27,748 bases of DNA, taken from DAOVRD01 sp964605915. GTDB taxonomy: Bacteria > Planctomycetota > Brocadiia > SM23-32. Location of the stretch: NCBI GenBank assembly GCA_964605915.1, contig CAZSET010000016.1, positions 1-27,748 on the forward strand, read 5' to 3'. Made by a program: the position numbers and the translations under genes. Below, in pieces: positions 14,601-19,028 of this stretch (its first letter is position 1; each line of letters opens with the position of its first letter). A model generated the notes under the pieces. The model did not search any database, had not been told where the DNA came from, and was given only the letters and a program-made list of their open reading frames with translations.

Positions 14601-17551
14601 ATGACATCGGTGGGATCGATGCCGACATCGCCGGGGCCCTGGCTTATGTAACGGCCGGGAACGACATCGATGACTCGGAGATCGAGGTGGGCTCGGTCGG
14701 CGACATTACCGCCGAGACCGGGCACATCCACGACGCCACCATTCACGCCGCCGGTGACCCGGGCGTGGTCGGGGATATCGCGATTGGCCGCGTGAGCGCC
14801 AGCCTCTTCATCGAGGGCGAGTTCATCGCCGAAGCCGGCAGCATCGGCGACGGCACAGATGCCTTCGTGTCGGATGCGGGTGACATCGACATCGTGGCTA
14901 TAGCCGGCGAGAACATCGACAACGTGACTGCCCACACGGGCAACATCATGTCGACGGTCGACACGCTGTCGGTCGACCTTGACGGCCTGGTGCTCGAGAT
15001 CGACCTGAGCGCCGTCGGCGGGCTGGGCATCGACCTGGAAGGCGCCGGCGAGTTGAAGCTCTCGGTCGCCGAGGTCAACGGCCTGCTGAGGGCCGGCGGG
15101 ACGATCGGCGATGTCAGCGCCTTCAACGACATCGGCAATTACGTGGTGCAGGCCGGTGTCGACGTGGGTGACATCTCGACGACGGTCGGACAGGTGGGCG
15201 CGCCCGAGATCATCGATCTGAACGAGCTGCTCGGGTTCTCGTTCACGACGCCCGACATTGCGCTGGTCGAGATGGGCATGCTGACGGTAGTGGCCAATGG
15301 CAGCGTGGGCAACGTCAGCAGCGCGCTGGACGTCGGCGTGGGCGACGAGACGATGGTGATCAACGGCATCGCGATCACCATTGACAACTCGCCCGTGACG
15401 CTGCACGCCGTCAACGGTTCGATCGGGAACATCGCGTCCGTCGGCGGGAGCATCGTCAACCTGGAGGCCGTCGCCAACCTCGCGATTGGCAACGTGACCG
15501 CCAGCGAGGACATTCTCGGGCGCTACATCGTCGAGGATGGCGCTATCGGCGACATCGTCTCGCAGGTCGGCGACATCGGCGCTGCGGACGAGCCCATCGT
15601 CGTGAAGGCCAACGGCGGCGTCGCGATAGACCCCTACAGCCTCGAGTACGTGCACATCGTTAACGGCAGCGTGCTCGACGGCGTCGGGACGGTCTACGCC
15701 GAGATCGGCGACATCTTCGCCGAGATCGAGACCGGCGGCAGCGTCGGCGTAGTGGGCGCAGCGCCCACTGACCCGGTGCTCGGCGGCATTGCTGCCCCGC
15801 TGGGTCAGGTCGACCTATACCTGCGGGTGGGCGGCCACGTCGGCGGCCTGTCCGGGCAGAGCGTTGACCTCGATCCTGACTCGGTCATCCTCGGGTCCAT
15901 CGGGATCCTGAGGAATATCGAGAGCGGCGGCGGCACCGTCCAGGGCGTCAACCCCGACAACCCGCTGATCATCATCAGCGAGGGTGTTGACTACCGCGTC
16001 ATCGTCGCTGACGGCACGGCCTCCGTGACCTATGCCGTGACGGCCGGCGAGCTGGTGTTCAGCAGCATCGCCTATGATCCGGGCGTGGCAGGCGACATCG
16101 CGGTCCGGACGACCACCGGTGGCCGTCAGGCCAGCGGCGCGTTCGAGGATTCACCGGTCCAGGTCGTGGTCGAGGAGATGGTGGTCAACGGCACCGTCGC
16201 CGACATCACCATCGAAGGCGACGTCCTGGAGCTGACCGTCGACGGCGATCTGGTCGGCGGCACGCTCTGGGTGCAGGGCAGCGCCGGCGACATCGACGTG
16301 GCCGGTGACCTGGGCGACGGCGATGCTGACGCGAATCGCTTCGCGGCCGACAACATGGTGATCCGAATCGACGAGCTCGATCCGAGGGTGTTCTCTCTGG
16401 ATGTCGCTGGCACCAACTACGGCCTCCAGGACGTCCCGCTGAACGCCTGGGAGTGGCTGACCTGGCAGAACACCATGGACGTGGACGGAGACGGCGATAC
16501 CTACATCACCGTCTTCCTCGGCGCCGGTCAGGCCAACCTGACAATCAACAACGGCTACCTCGAGACCGTGGCTCTGGCCAACGGTTACGCGGGGAACCTG
16601 GTCGTTGTCACGAGCGACAGCGATTTCGGCGAGACCCTCGGCGATCTGGACCCGACGGCCTACGTCGGCACCAACTGGCAGAACGCCATCACGCTGTTCC
16701 TGCAGCCGGTCATGGCCGACCTGGGCGTGAACTCGATCGCCGCGATGTATGACAACGAGGTCTTCGAGGGCGGCAGCGTGTCGATCGGCAGCAATGACAC
16801 GGCGCACGTCGGCAGGATCGTCGGCGAAGGCGGCGACGGGCTCTGGCTGGTCGGCGCAGTGGTCGAGGGCAACGTTGGTTCGGTGGACGCCTCGACCACT
16901 CCAAGCGGCGTCGTGAACGTGACCATCGCCGGCAACGTGGGCGAGGTGCGCGGCATGTCCAACTCCTGCGTGGCAGGGCTGGACGTGCGTGGCGACGCCG
17001 GGGTTATCGAGAGCCTGATCGTTCAGAACGTGGACGTCAACGGCTCCGTCGGGCGCATTCAGGCGACGACCAGCATGTCGCGCGTCCGGATAGGCGGCAA
17101 CGCCGGGATCGTTGACGGTGGCAGCCTGCTGACCAACGTGCAGGTCGGTGGCAGCGCGATCTCCGTCAGCGGCGGGTCCATCTGGGACGTTGAGGTCGGA
17201 GGCAGCATCGGCGTCAGCTTCTCGGACGGCGCTCCGGACACGCTCGACCTCGGTTCCGACTTCACGGCCGAGGAAGTGGCGGACCTGCTCGGGACCAGCG
17301 TTGCGGGCCTGAACGCCATCGCCGATGTCGGGCCCAACGGTTCCCGGACCCTCGGCGGCCTGGAAGCCAACGTGCTCGGTCGCGTGAGCGTCGGCGGCGC
17401 CATCACTGACGTAACAGTCAGGTTGTGGGCGGACGCCGGATCCGGGCTGCTCGGCAAGGCCGTGGACGACGCATTCATCCGCGGCGGCTGGAACGGCAAC
17501 TGGGTCAAGGAGGACGGCGAACTGATCGAGTGGCCCGGCATGCTCGGCTGA
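2657..17551 (+). CDS. Giant LEPR-XLL-domain protein, repetitive, probably exported or surface beta-solenoid
   Basis: A single uninterrupted frame of 4964 codons (about 54% of the window). I chose ATG 2657 because GGGAG lies 6 nt upstream; an in-frame ATG at 2624 would add 11 residues. Residues 48-54 are LEPRILL, the LEPR-XLL motif found near the N-terminus of very large proteins in planctomycetes and others. The rest is rich in Gly, Asp, Ala, Val, Asn, Ile and Thr, with only two Cys seen (near residues 3891 and 4770), typical of secreted beta-rich repeat proteins. Visible parts: residues 56-1330, beta-rich repeats; about 1335-1425, a PPC-like module (TEPNDNP, then GDHDVFLVPS); about 1540-2430, long modules; about 3676-3695, two EF-hand-like loops; about 3750-4350, short GDI/GNI repeats; C-terminal GNVG/GGSI repeats. 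No catalytic domain, LPXTG or PEP-CTERM-like end was found. A surface, adhesive or structural role is inferred. It has its own promoter and terminator. Confidence 0.9.
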   Translation: MGTMDTLARLSELFGFGKKTRAYAADQEGSGRRALTGLHAKDLSLESLEPRILLMTYNVLVAPGEFVAFDMDGPAGDEIGVVANTGAGANPAPVIAVIDDGGGVGVPDVAGAVADQLLSLHVQGNGDAVVDTWDYAIYTNVSVPLLDDDPTAIGTSLGIDNANVQLVVGGDFGTDPLLVSGTDELAVDPAGINLLVTLNPANASQVALFNQINDAGSAALLVVGANNLDVGTPVVLADIDAFSGNVGTVDLDNGTGTVNLDGTLLGNMASSLDAALAANVAGVTAGSITSVAISGQVVLPGLGDNLGIGASGNILAVDIGAQLQGSQLVIAEDPFGVNNRAVLDLTAGAGAAFRAQYTDFALADPAATMTVTGATAGGAATLNVAGNAAGLNLGDTGQVIYNSVAGQDDTFTLTLAAGGDLASLTVNNAELQGFTGPDVTGTNITTTDTDATDTDTGDVLGAISATGGAGSASLGILIFSGAIEAGISADDGITSVSAAAIAQTAAVTIGANVDGVDDDGALGTVTVTGPIGTAGGFTLTLDTDGTAGNNTAQVRPIGPVSAQGVARVEYKSGGNVGRLTVTDEAADAGAGVANTAEIVDLVYSTAAQPGDFAGVSLASETGGGGPFADVIDFIPGGGVTVPGNLTNNIQIVGADLNTDEVRFTGTFVVNGSAAVASGVTVDAGMGIITGTFQVDADTVGTPVAVWSQDRDNDGVAEFYVLDVDGTFTAGVLAYVTVWSGQAADATIAVTDIDGTTALANTDLIFATRLTSVDPAATDVDDEPTVQWNVLGIVAGGDPDVETHDFRRILIEGDLRGDLGGDALLGDGNVSDPLGVLDFLQVQNQWWNNVAPTPSLSTVYLTDLNVGFSAGALTTLPPDTDQDSDLLLASFELNAVLVPTTTTNQTITLPAGIAGTQTIVGIINSASQFSTFQVTDNSSDGGLNIVNAINFDATGGVLGDVDLIGEAIGLEIEYDTSNPASFVAITDANTNIRYNVDPAYASQVQVLGQNAADYLEIESPIGNVDFNATGTTLASLGNAIIGYDIAMDGASDMPADPANLIGDANGAGGLLQLLVQDAGNPAAAIMRAGMGTLNVQGRVNALVTSGNVSSVTTDDNSGATSLADFGDLVIDGRVVGATAIDGDLYGSLVTGDPAVTALGADNALGGGGVNADTVGLVFTSANNGFGADISIAGNAGGSAATIGDITTSVAPTVETFTFTGDIISEPYTLAYDVIVTGDLNAAVASGASTNTTGVESDNFDVNGNIQAANIYGDLWAGDDFNGSVTATASDIAGGVDYLIVTVGVNVAGVISDGDANVDTYTLTISRALGAGTAAVSETEPNDNPLATAFALADANVWGEAVASGAQMITITGTLGLGDHDVFLVPSSWADPLGLGELVTLANAASSNQALTVAVFDSGGAGTDGTITNAIVSATAAVGGGAVAPVPGPGVAGRNATAANPVLEQTATGASPGDITADMIAPGNMIAVLRDAGTGTGGSILANTIAGTSGAGSMINVNLEADEDIGDRTGATVYRVAADDDLISVALLAGWDSWPGAEPFTNADSGGVFVQIAAGAANGDPGPTITAGDTEGDFDSSGAITGLAIDASGDVGFDTGGPQLFVAATDAITGLTINSGDLAGGSLGLASVAETGPGGPRASLRDATDDTGVFVNVDAGIQSGTWSPANTVGLTIASQGQVGRAVEGENYIRADGNVSGAATPTAIINAGDADNEQEATVAAGLPQAEYDESFYMNILAGLEADGSLISTGLQSAITGLQLRADDDVGTTAQDPSDGILASGNVGTAATANSINIAAGEYEAGVSALWAANPNTGAAGFTGGSFYMNVAAGHGLPIGGMMGVADINNLSIRVDDEIGAPAGADGTSNNNITAEDDIVGFQLVAGDAERASYEANIGVWNRVTTSDTVDGQINTDVRAGLGGGSSILAASAGFTVGRTASMIPLVMAGGVLERVALITTDNLMAVYGGNVGVPSGLTDVAAADEVQDLVVLADAQDYTPGVTNPATIVGGNALLDILAGLTNGGQAFEAYNGVNDPVLTVDADGGVLRVAIVTTGDAGAPDQVVVGLPDPVQDQLDDSDGDGLGLAGRNMIGAAEEIEDVLIYTGLARQSGVTGAMATQLMPGAGSDAQMDVNAGMDPNVSNANHTLMGLEIWAENAVGMTAEGFNYVRADGNVGPSASYTLSLVAGESGQMDSVRAALTQGGNSGQNAYEDINGTYTGSDSTELVLYNVLSGVEITTNGTVTNNTPTVGRTPIQTANGAIDDGINVVTVDGSNITSLIMLADDGVGQPGQEDRSGVIATGNLMSPTFAAGTYATAWARQAFLAGPGLGVAGPTGPDANTRASLSGFSDLDTGGPAVDDFDDGGSVLINAVAGAGGLQVATAAGVLPSPVNIAGTGFIDPLMAVADDSVGEDPNVLPSDTQPTGLNTYAAGTGNMISAAGRVDVGVISAGMSFTSFITTSTTQPAPSSAASDAFALRDLDGDGDMEAIGPVGDLNMDVIAGNREGVLPLPVRGNINDIPTGLGGVGALPQLDDVNASILLDDTSIIVGASAVTMGVDAVGLNAIQGGANTQAGVGQNLLAPNLSTTAPFVWDDPNTDPAGDGHGAGDELITEGNGNWNATWVAAANVNLDQIGDAAYDVYINGNLLGRDGLPGRAIIAAASFTGATFAAPNVLNIGSLVANGTFRGSLNAGSFVPFDTDFGNIDNNWGNFQAGTVLTLAELQGTMTVGRIDASLNGNNDNATNDGITIGEVLEGAEGLADAAFLGTTTFSSTDDSLLTVNIVGRPLVPIFDPVTGAIMTQNNQNVQYIPGDEANRFDGDALNISWLSFGGIIPAAGNNVILANDQLDINFMISNADAVTAIDTDDGTVGAPGDPSHFTTNLPFNAGQPGANQLADINGTIRSNGWGEGGIDIGVLAAGFDPFVLIDMPTAAEGDVLGDPNVNFPPASNRPDAVIGALGNGYTVSSVGMDQAVSGGGWEEAFGYGNLNGANNTLVFAADADPTNGLEVGDIEFGVVAAGQNIAGRLIAQDDVVAQTDASLGSLPGGADLDIAAGLSAVRSIAPVADAGLAPGGNIGVNAGVYAGDDITRDQAGGFTGDDLMSIVAIGGDQSDNNAANDTGIIGGVFVSGAEDQIAVDPLIFQNLAANDLETDGETTTATDINAVFVASNDITAVIEAGNITVGAHAVTAGGLGQPAGGFDLGSFTGGVIAGAGVDLDIYDAADNVVAAVAGQPAGGSFTGSLRALNQIDVSVANAFSPTGGILVEGSITNAILAGFGVDGGSIVGDIIAEEDINHVIASADVGVDDDLLMAGGTIGVVQAGNPVGGIAGVGFPIHDASLMIGDSGVIESDIFAGNGLANVATAAIGAGEAINGNIALGTNAGIAAAAQQRFRVAADRDVYGVDRGVWIMFVEAGNFEGTVAQPFGAVDMIVNQGAAAVNIGVDAPVGTGTGASVRSLLIGDALLAGSTINIEDGSLGWLGVADDVPGLSDYIDARLVELGFDFATLPAFFTSSIPVEGAVEATFNNDEPRVDADVDISVSDDFGIPDGLHTEIDPAYPAVQGQLATLVENGAGTNADFYVEGTLTGSNITVHNGDMGDVYAGLNITTTTITAYGSIGEVVGNDNVGGLTLNAITGGIGGVAAAHGAQTGTITMTAYLSVGESDWNENGVADVAEDLNGDGYIMPALSIAEGPSANVTIESTAGDVGDIIFEGTITGPTNFRVDALTGSVGKIHSRVGDIDNVVIRAGGSFLGMIAENGDIRNPQIHVQDDVLQLYASNGIILTGAEAGILAERGNIGNIYTETGDITGSQNGDIVAGGSVGDIVAPVGQITDLEVIAGDSVGSIYGGNGIEGSFEAKTGNLATDNNPHPKDIWAFVFCQPQLGVDPVKTVETGAPQAGVRAAVGNIQGEFVAGNDIGNVTAVLGSLVNAPGVIVEFRAGNDIGVLSAGNDITDIRVQAGGDLAGLDAGDDIGGIDADIAGALAYVTAGNDIDDSEIEVGSVGDITAETGHIHDATIHAAGDPGVVGDIAIGRVSASLFIEGEFIAEAGSIGDGTDAFVSDAGDIDIVAIAGENIDNVTAHTGNIMSTVDTLSVDLDGLVLEIDLSAVGGLGIDLEGAGELKLSVAEVNGLLRAGGTIGDVSAFNDIGNYVVQAGVDVGDISTTVGQVGAPEIIDLNELLGFSFTTPDIALVEMGMLTVVANGSVGNVSSALDVGVGDETMVINGIAITIDNSPVTLHAVNGSIGNIASVGGSIVNLEAVANLAIGNVTASEDILGRYIVEDGAIGDIVSQVGDIGAADEPIVVKANGGVAIDPYSLEYVHIVNGSVLDGVGTVYAEIGDIFAEIETGGSVGVVGAAPTDPVLGGIAAPLGQVDLYLRVGGHVGGLSGQSVDLDPDSVILGSIGILRNIESGGGTVQGVNPDNPLIIISEGVDYRVIVADGTASVTYAVTAGELVFSSIAYDPGVAGDIAVRTTTGGRQASGAFEDSPVQVVVEEMVVNGTVADITIEGDVLELTVDGDLVGGTLWVQGSAGDIDVAGDLGDGDADANRFAADNMVIRIDELDPRVFSLDVAGTNYGLQDVPLNAWEWLTWQNTMDVDGDGDTYITVFLGAGQANLTINNGYLETVALANGYAGNLVVVTSDSDFGETLGDLDPTAYVGTNWQNAITLFLQPVMADLGVNSIAAMYDNEVFEGGSVSIGSNDTAHVGRIVGEGGDGLWLVGAVVEGNVGSVDASTTPSGVVNVTIAGNVGEVRGMSNSCVAGLDVRGDAGVIESLIVQNVDVNGSVGRIQATTSMSRVRIGGNAGIVDGGSLLTNVQVGGSAISVSGGSIWDVEVGGSIGVSFSDGAPDTLDLGSDFTAEEVADLLGTSVAGLNAIADVGPNGSRTLGGLEANVLGRVSVGGAITDVTVRLWADAGSGLLGKAVDDAFIRGGWNGNWVKEDGELIEWPGMLG
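6659..6915 (+). other. PPC-like module inside the giant protein
   Basis: About residues 1335-1420 read TEPNDNPLATAFAL, then ITGTLGLGDHDVFLV, then a hydrophobic alternating segment ending LTVAVFDSGG. This order (EPNDxxxxA, G-x-L, D-x-D-x-F/V, then a beta strand) resembles bacterial pre-peptidase C-terminal domains, beta-sandwiches common in secreted proteins. The match is by eye only. Confidence 0.5.
7270..9950 (+). repeat. Long degenerate protein modules in the giant gene (roughly 110-150 residues each)
   Basis: About residues 1540-2430 contain at least five or six diverged copies with the same order of landmarks: a strand ending in xAG (VQIAAG, VNVDAG, MNILAG, MNVAAG, TDVRAG, MDVNAG), then a G/N-L-x-I/L segment ending in VG or IG (GLTIASQGQVG, GLQLRADDDVG, NLSIRVDDEIG, GLEIWAENAVG, SLIMLADDGVG), then an IxAxGNV-like strand (YIRADGNVS, GILASGNVG, YVRADGNVG, GVIATGNLM) and an xAGxAE-like strand (INAGDADN, INIAAGEYE, QLVAGDAER). 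The DNA copies are diverged, so the expansion is old. Confidence 0.65.
13682..13741 (+). other. Paired EF-hand-like calcium loops in the giant protein
   Basis: Residues 3676-3687 (DWNENGVADVAE) have the EF-hand pattern D1, N3, N5, G6, D9, E12, and directly after it DLNGDGYI (3688-3695) repeats D1, N3, D5, G6, I8. The tandem arrangement recalls dockerin or EF-hand pairs. Further DxDxDG-type loops occur near residues 709 (DRDNDGVAEF), 2091 (DSDGDGLG), 2492 (DLDGDGDM) and 4608 (DVDGDGDT), so calcium binding or calcium-dependent folding is likely. Confidence 0.6.
13900..15720 (+). repeat. Short GDI/GNI solenoid repeats in the giant protein
   Basis: About residues 3750-4350 consist of short strands built on (A)GxDI/GNI/GDI cores: examples are AERGNIGNIY, TETGDITGS, GGSVGDIVAPVGQI, AGNDIGVLSAGNDI, AGDDIGGIDADI, TAGNDIDDSEIEVGSVGDI. 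The roughly 8-20-residue spacing of hydrophobic-x-hydrophobic strands separated by Gly/Asp turns is what a beta-helix or beta-solenoid would show. This is inference from the pattern; no structure was computed. Confidence 0.65.
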
Positions 17552-17605
17552 TTGGCGTCTGTGGGCCCAGGGCGCAGAGCGCCTTGAGGCCAGAAGGTAG
17601 CACGG

Positions 17606-17641
17606 AAAGGGCGCTTGGGGCACCAGCCTCAAGCGCCCTTT
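17606..17641 (+). terminator. Hairpin terminator after the giant gene
   Basis: Arms 17606-17620 (AAAGGGCGCTTGGGG) and 17627-17641 (CCTCAAGCGCCCTTT) pair over 15 bp with a single G-U wobble and a 6-nt loop, 54 nt after the stop codon. The stem ends in A-T pairs (AAA/TTT) but no long T run follows, so termination may be partial. An upstream segment, 17579-17590, can also pair with 17626-17636, giving an alternative fold. Confidence 0.7.
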
Positions 17642-17683
17642 AGCTTTCGGGGTCATCTGTGGCGAGGGGTCCGGGGCTTTGCG

Positions 17684-18043
17684 ATGCTGGACGAGGCCGT
17701 GCTGCAAGAGGCGCTCGAGAGGCACTGGAACTGGCTACTGCACAGGGAAGGTGGGGAGCGTGCGGACTTCAGCGGGAGTCGGCTTGTGGGGGCGGACCTA
17801 TCGGAAGCGAGCCTGATGGGTGGGAAGTTCTACGGTGCGGACATGAAGGGATGCGATCTGGAGGCGGCAGACCTTCGGGGTGCGAATCTGGTGGAGGCGG
17901 ACCTCTCGTGGGCCAACCTATCGAACGCGGACCTACGGGGTGCGGACCTACGGGGTGCGGACCTTCGTGACGCGGACCTGCGCGGAGCGAAGCTGGGCGA
18001 TGCGCTCACGGAAGGCGCGCTCATGGACGGTGAGGACGAGTAG
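17684..18043 (+). CDS. Pentapeptide-repeat protein
   Basis: 119 aa from the ATG at 17684. The same frame is open back to 17615, but that start lies inside the terminator stem and the added residues look non-coding. After an N-terminal segment of about 28 residues (LDEAVLQEALERHWNWLL, probably helical) come about 14 tandem A(D/N)LxX-type pentapeptides (residues about 30-110: ADFSG, ADLSE, ADLRG, ANLVE, ADLSW, ANLSN, ADLRG and so on), then an acidic tail. Pentapeptide repeats form a right-handed square beta-helix, mostly of unknown function in bacteria. No signal peptide is seen, so it is probably cytoplasmic. No clear promoter lies in the 43 nt between the terminator and the ATG, so it may depend on read-through of the giant-gene transcript. 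Confidence 0.85.
   Translation: MLDEAVLQEALERHWNWLLHREGGERADFSGSRLVGADLSEASLMGGKFYGADMKGCDLEAADLRGANLVEADLSWANLSNADLRGADLRGADLRDADLRGAKLGDALTEGALMDGEDE
17927..17956 (+). repeat. Exact tandem 15-bp duplication within the pentapeptide gene
   Basis: The unit GCGGACCTACGGGGT occurs at 17927-17941 and 17942-17956, and a third partial unit (GCGGACCT) follows. Each unit encodes one ADLRG pentapeptide, showing recent coil addition by DNA duplication. Confidence 0.85.
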
Positions 18044-18121
18044 ACCGGCGGTGCCTGCGAGGCCCCGGGTGCCGGCGATTCCCTCGGAATCCGCGCTGCA
18101 CCCCGTCAGGGGCGGTGGGGC

Positions 18122-18168
18122 GAAAAGAAAGCCCTGGCTGAGCAATCCGGTCCGCGCCCAACCAGGGC
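18122..18168 (-). terminator. Rho-independent terminator of the DUF3467 gene
   Basis: On the minus strand, arms 18168-18156 and 18143-18131 form a 13-position stem (core GCCCTGG/CCAGGGC, two mismatches) with a 12-nt loop, followed directly by TTTCTTTTC. It lies about 49 nt after the TAA at 18217 and fits that gene. The plus-strand pentapeptide gene ends 79 nt away on the other side. Confidence 0.7.
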
Positions 18169-18216
18169 CTGTCAATCCAGCAGCAGACGCGCCGCTTCTG
18201 GGCGCGCCGCGCGGCC

Positions 18217-18549
18217 TTAGGTCGCCTGATCTGGCAGGGCCTGGGCCTGCTCCAGCAGGCGGGTCATGGCCTGGTGCAGTTGGCCGACGTTGCGCAGGCT
18301 CATGACGATCTGACTGTCCACCTTCAGTTCGTTGGTGGGCAGAAAGGTCTTGCCGAAGCTCATGAAGACCTCGCCCTGGCGGACGGTCAGCGTGCAGAAG
18401 TTGGCATATTGAGGGGTGACGCCCTCGAAGTTCAGGCGCACCTGCCCGGGGGCGGTAACGGGCTGTTGAGGAGCGCCCGGCGCCGCCTCGGCTCGCTGCT
18501 GTCCTTCTTCCTCTTCCTCGGGTTCCTCGACCCGTTCTTCGTCCGCCAT
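18217..18549 (-). CDS. DUF3467 family protein
   Basis: 110 aa from the ATG at 18549, chosen because GAGGAGGAAG lies just upstream; the longer frame to 18594 would include that ribosome site. Residues 1-35 are an acidic, Pro/Gln/Ala-rich, probably disordered tail (EEPEEEEEGQQ). From residue 37 the sequence LNFEGVTPQYANFCTLTVRQ, then EVFMSFGKTF and a C-terminal helix with MSLRNVGQLHQAMTRLL fits the DUF3467 pattern (strand, yaNf, evfmdFG, later helix), a small cytoplasmic family of unknown function. It is transcribed alone, with its own promoter (18635-18663) and terminator, convergent with the pentapeptide gene. No function is proposed. Confidence 0.8.
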   Translation of the reverse strand: MADEERVEEPEEEEEGQQRAEAAPGAPQQPVTAPGQVRLNFEGVTPQYANFCTLTVRQGEVFMSFGKTFLPTNELKVDSQIVMSLRNVGQLHQAMTRLLEQAQALPDQAT

Positions 18550-18634
18550 GCTTCTTCCTCCTCGACGTGAGACTAACAGGGGAAAACGGCGCAACGCGTA
18601 TTGCGCGCGATGCTACGCCGCGCAAGAAAACCCG

Positions 18635-18663
18635 ATTCTACCGCGGCATGGGCCTTCAATCAA
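18635..18663 (-). promoter_or_regulatory. Promoter of the DUF3467 gene
   Basis: Minus-strand TTGATT (18663-18658), 17-nt spacer, TAGAAT (18640-18635): 4/6 and 5/6 matches. Predicted start near 18628, leaving a leader of about 79 nt. The leader contains GCGCAA twice (plus-strand 18589-18594 and 18620-18625) and TTGCGC once between them (18601-18606), so two mutually exclusive 6-bp hairpins are possible. Confidence 0.55.
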
Positions 18664-18687
18664 ACAAAACGGCCGTGTGCGGGCCAT
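18661..18687 (-). terminator. Probable terminator after tRNA-Gly
   Basis: On the minus strand ATGGCC (18687-18682) pairs with GGCCGT (18674-18669) around a 7-nt loop, followed by TTTGTTTG (18668-18661). It lies 11 nt after the tRNA CCA end and overlaps the -35 of the next promoter by 3 nt. Confidence 0.5.
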
Positions 18688-18698
18688 GCACGCAAGGA

Positions 18699-18773
18699 TG
18701 GAGCGGGTGAAGGGATTCGAACCCTCGACACCTAGCATGGCAAGCTAGTGCTCTTCCGCTGAGCTACACCCGC
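18699..18773 (-). tRNA. tRNA-Gly (anticodon GCC)
   Basis: 75 nt including an encoded 3' CCA. The acceptor arms GCGGGTG and CACCCGC pair fully, with discriminator T. D-loop GCTCAGCGGAAGAGC, anticodon stem CTAGC/GCTAG with loop TTGCCAT giving anticodon GCC, T-loop GGTTCGAATCC. It reads GGC/GGU, the former heavily used in the giant gene. Confidence 0.95.
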
Positions 18774-18800
18774 CCCGGCAGAGCCGCGAACCTATGGCGT

Positions 18801-18890
18801 TGGTGCGAAGGGGGGGATTCGAACCCCCAATTCGCCATGCGGCGAACTAGATCCTAAATCTAGCGCGTCTGCCAATTCCGCCACCTTCGC
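18801..18890 (-). tRNA. tRNA-Leu (anticodon UAG)
   Basis: 90 nt with encoded CCA, class II. Acceptor arms GCGAAGG/CCTTCGC; anticodon stem CTAGA/TCTAG with loop TTTAGGA, anticodon TAG; a long variable arm containing TTCGCC/GGCGAA; T-loop GGTTCGAATCC. It reads CUN leucine codons. It lies 27 nt upstream of tRNA-Gly on the same strand, so they are probably processed from one transcript. Confidence 0.95.
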
Positions 18891-18902
18891 GCTCTCGCTC
18901 CA

Positions 18903-18931
18903 ATAGTACCCAAAACCGTGCAGCCGTGCAA
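18903..18931 (-). promoter_or_regulatory. Putative promoter of the tRNA-Leu/tRNA-Gly unit
   Basis: Minus-strand TTGCAC (18931-18926), 17-nt spacer, TACTAT (18908-18903). The matches are moderate (3/6 and 4/6) but spacing is ideal and the predicted start, about 18896, is a few nt before the mature tRNA-Leu end. Confidence 0.45.
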
Positions 18932-18967
18932 GGAGAATCAGCGCCGCCGAGCGCTGCCTTGAACGGG

Positions 18968-18997
18968 TTGCTTTGCGCGTGTCGAGGGCGCTAAGAT
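18968..18997 (+). promoter_or_regulatory. Weak candidate promoter for the glycosyltransferase gene
   Basis: TTGCTT (18968-18973), 18-nt spacer, TAAGAT (18992-18997). A start near 19004 would lie after the ATG at 18996, in agreement with translation from the GTG at 19029. Confidence 0.3.
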
Positions 18998-19028
18998 GGG
19001 CCACGGCGTGTGCATCCCGGAGGCGGCC

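Noticed and set aside
7270..15720. Repeats in the giant gene considered as a CRISPR array or DNA tandem satellite.
   Set aside because: The repetition is at protein level, diverged in DNA, stays in frame and lacks spacers of constant length.
2657..17551. Giant gene as a non-ribosomal peptide or polyketide synthase because of its size.
   Set aside because: No carrier, condensation, adenylation or ketosynthase motifs occur; the sequence is repetitive and cysteine-poor.
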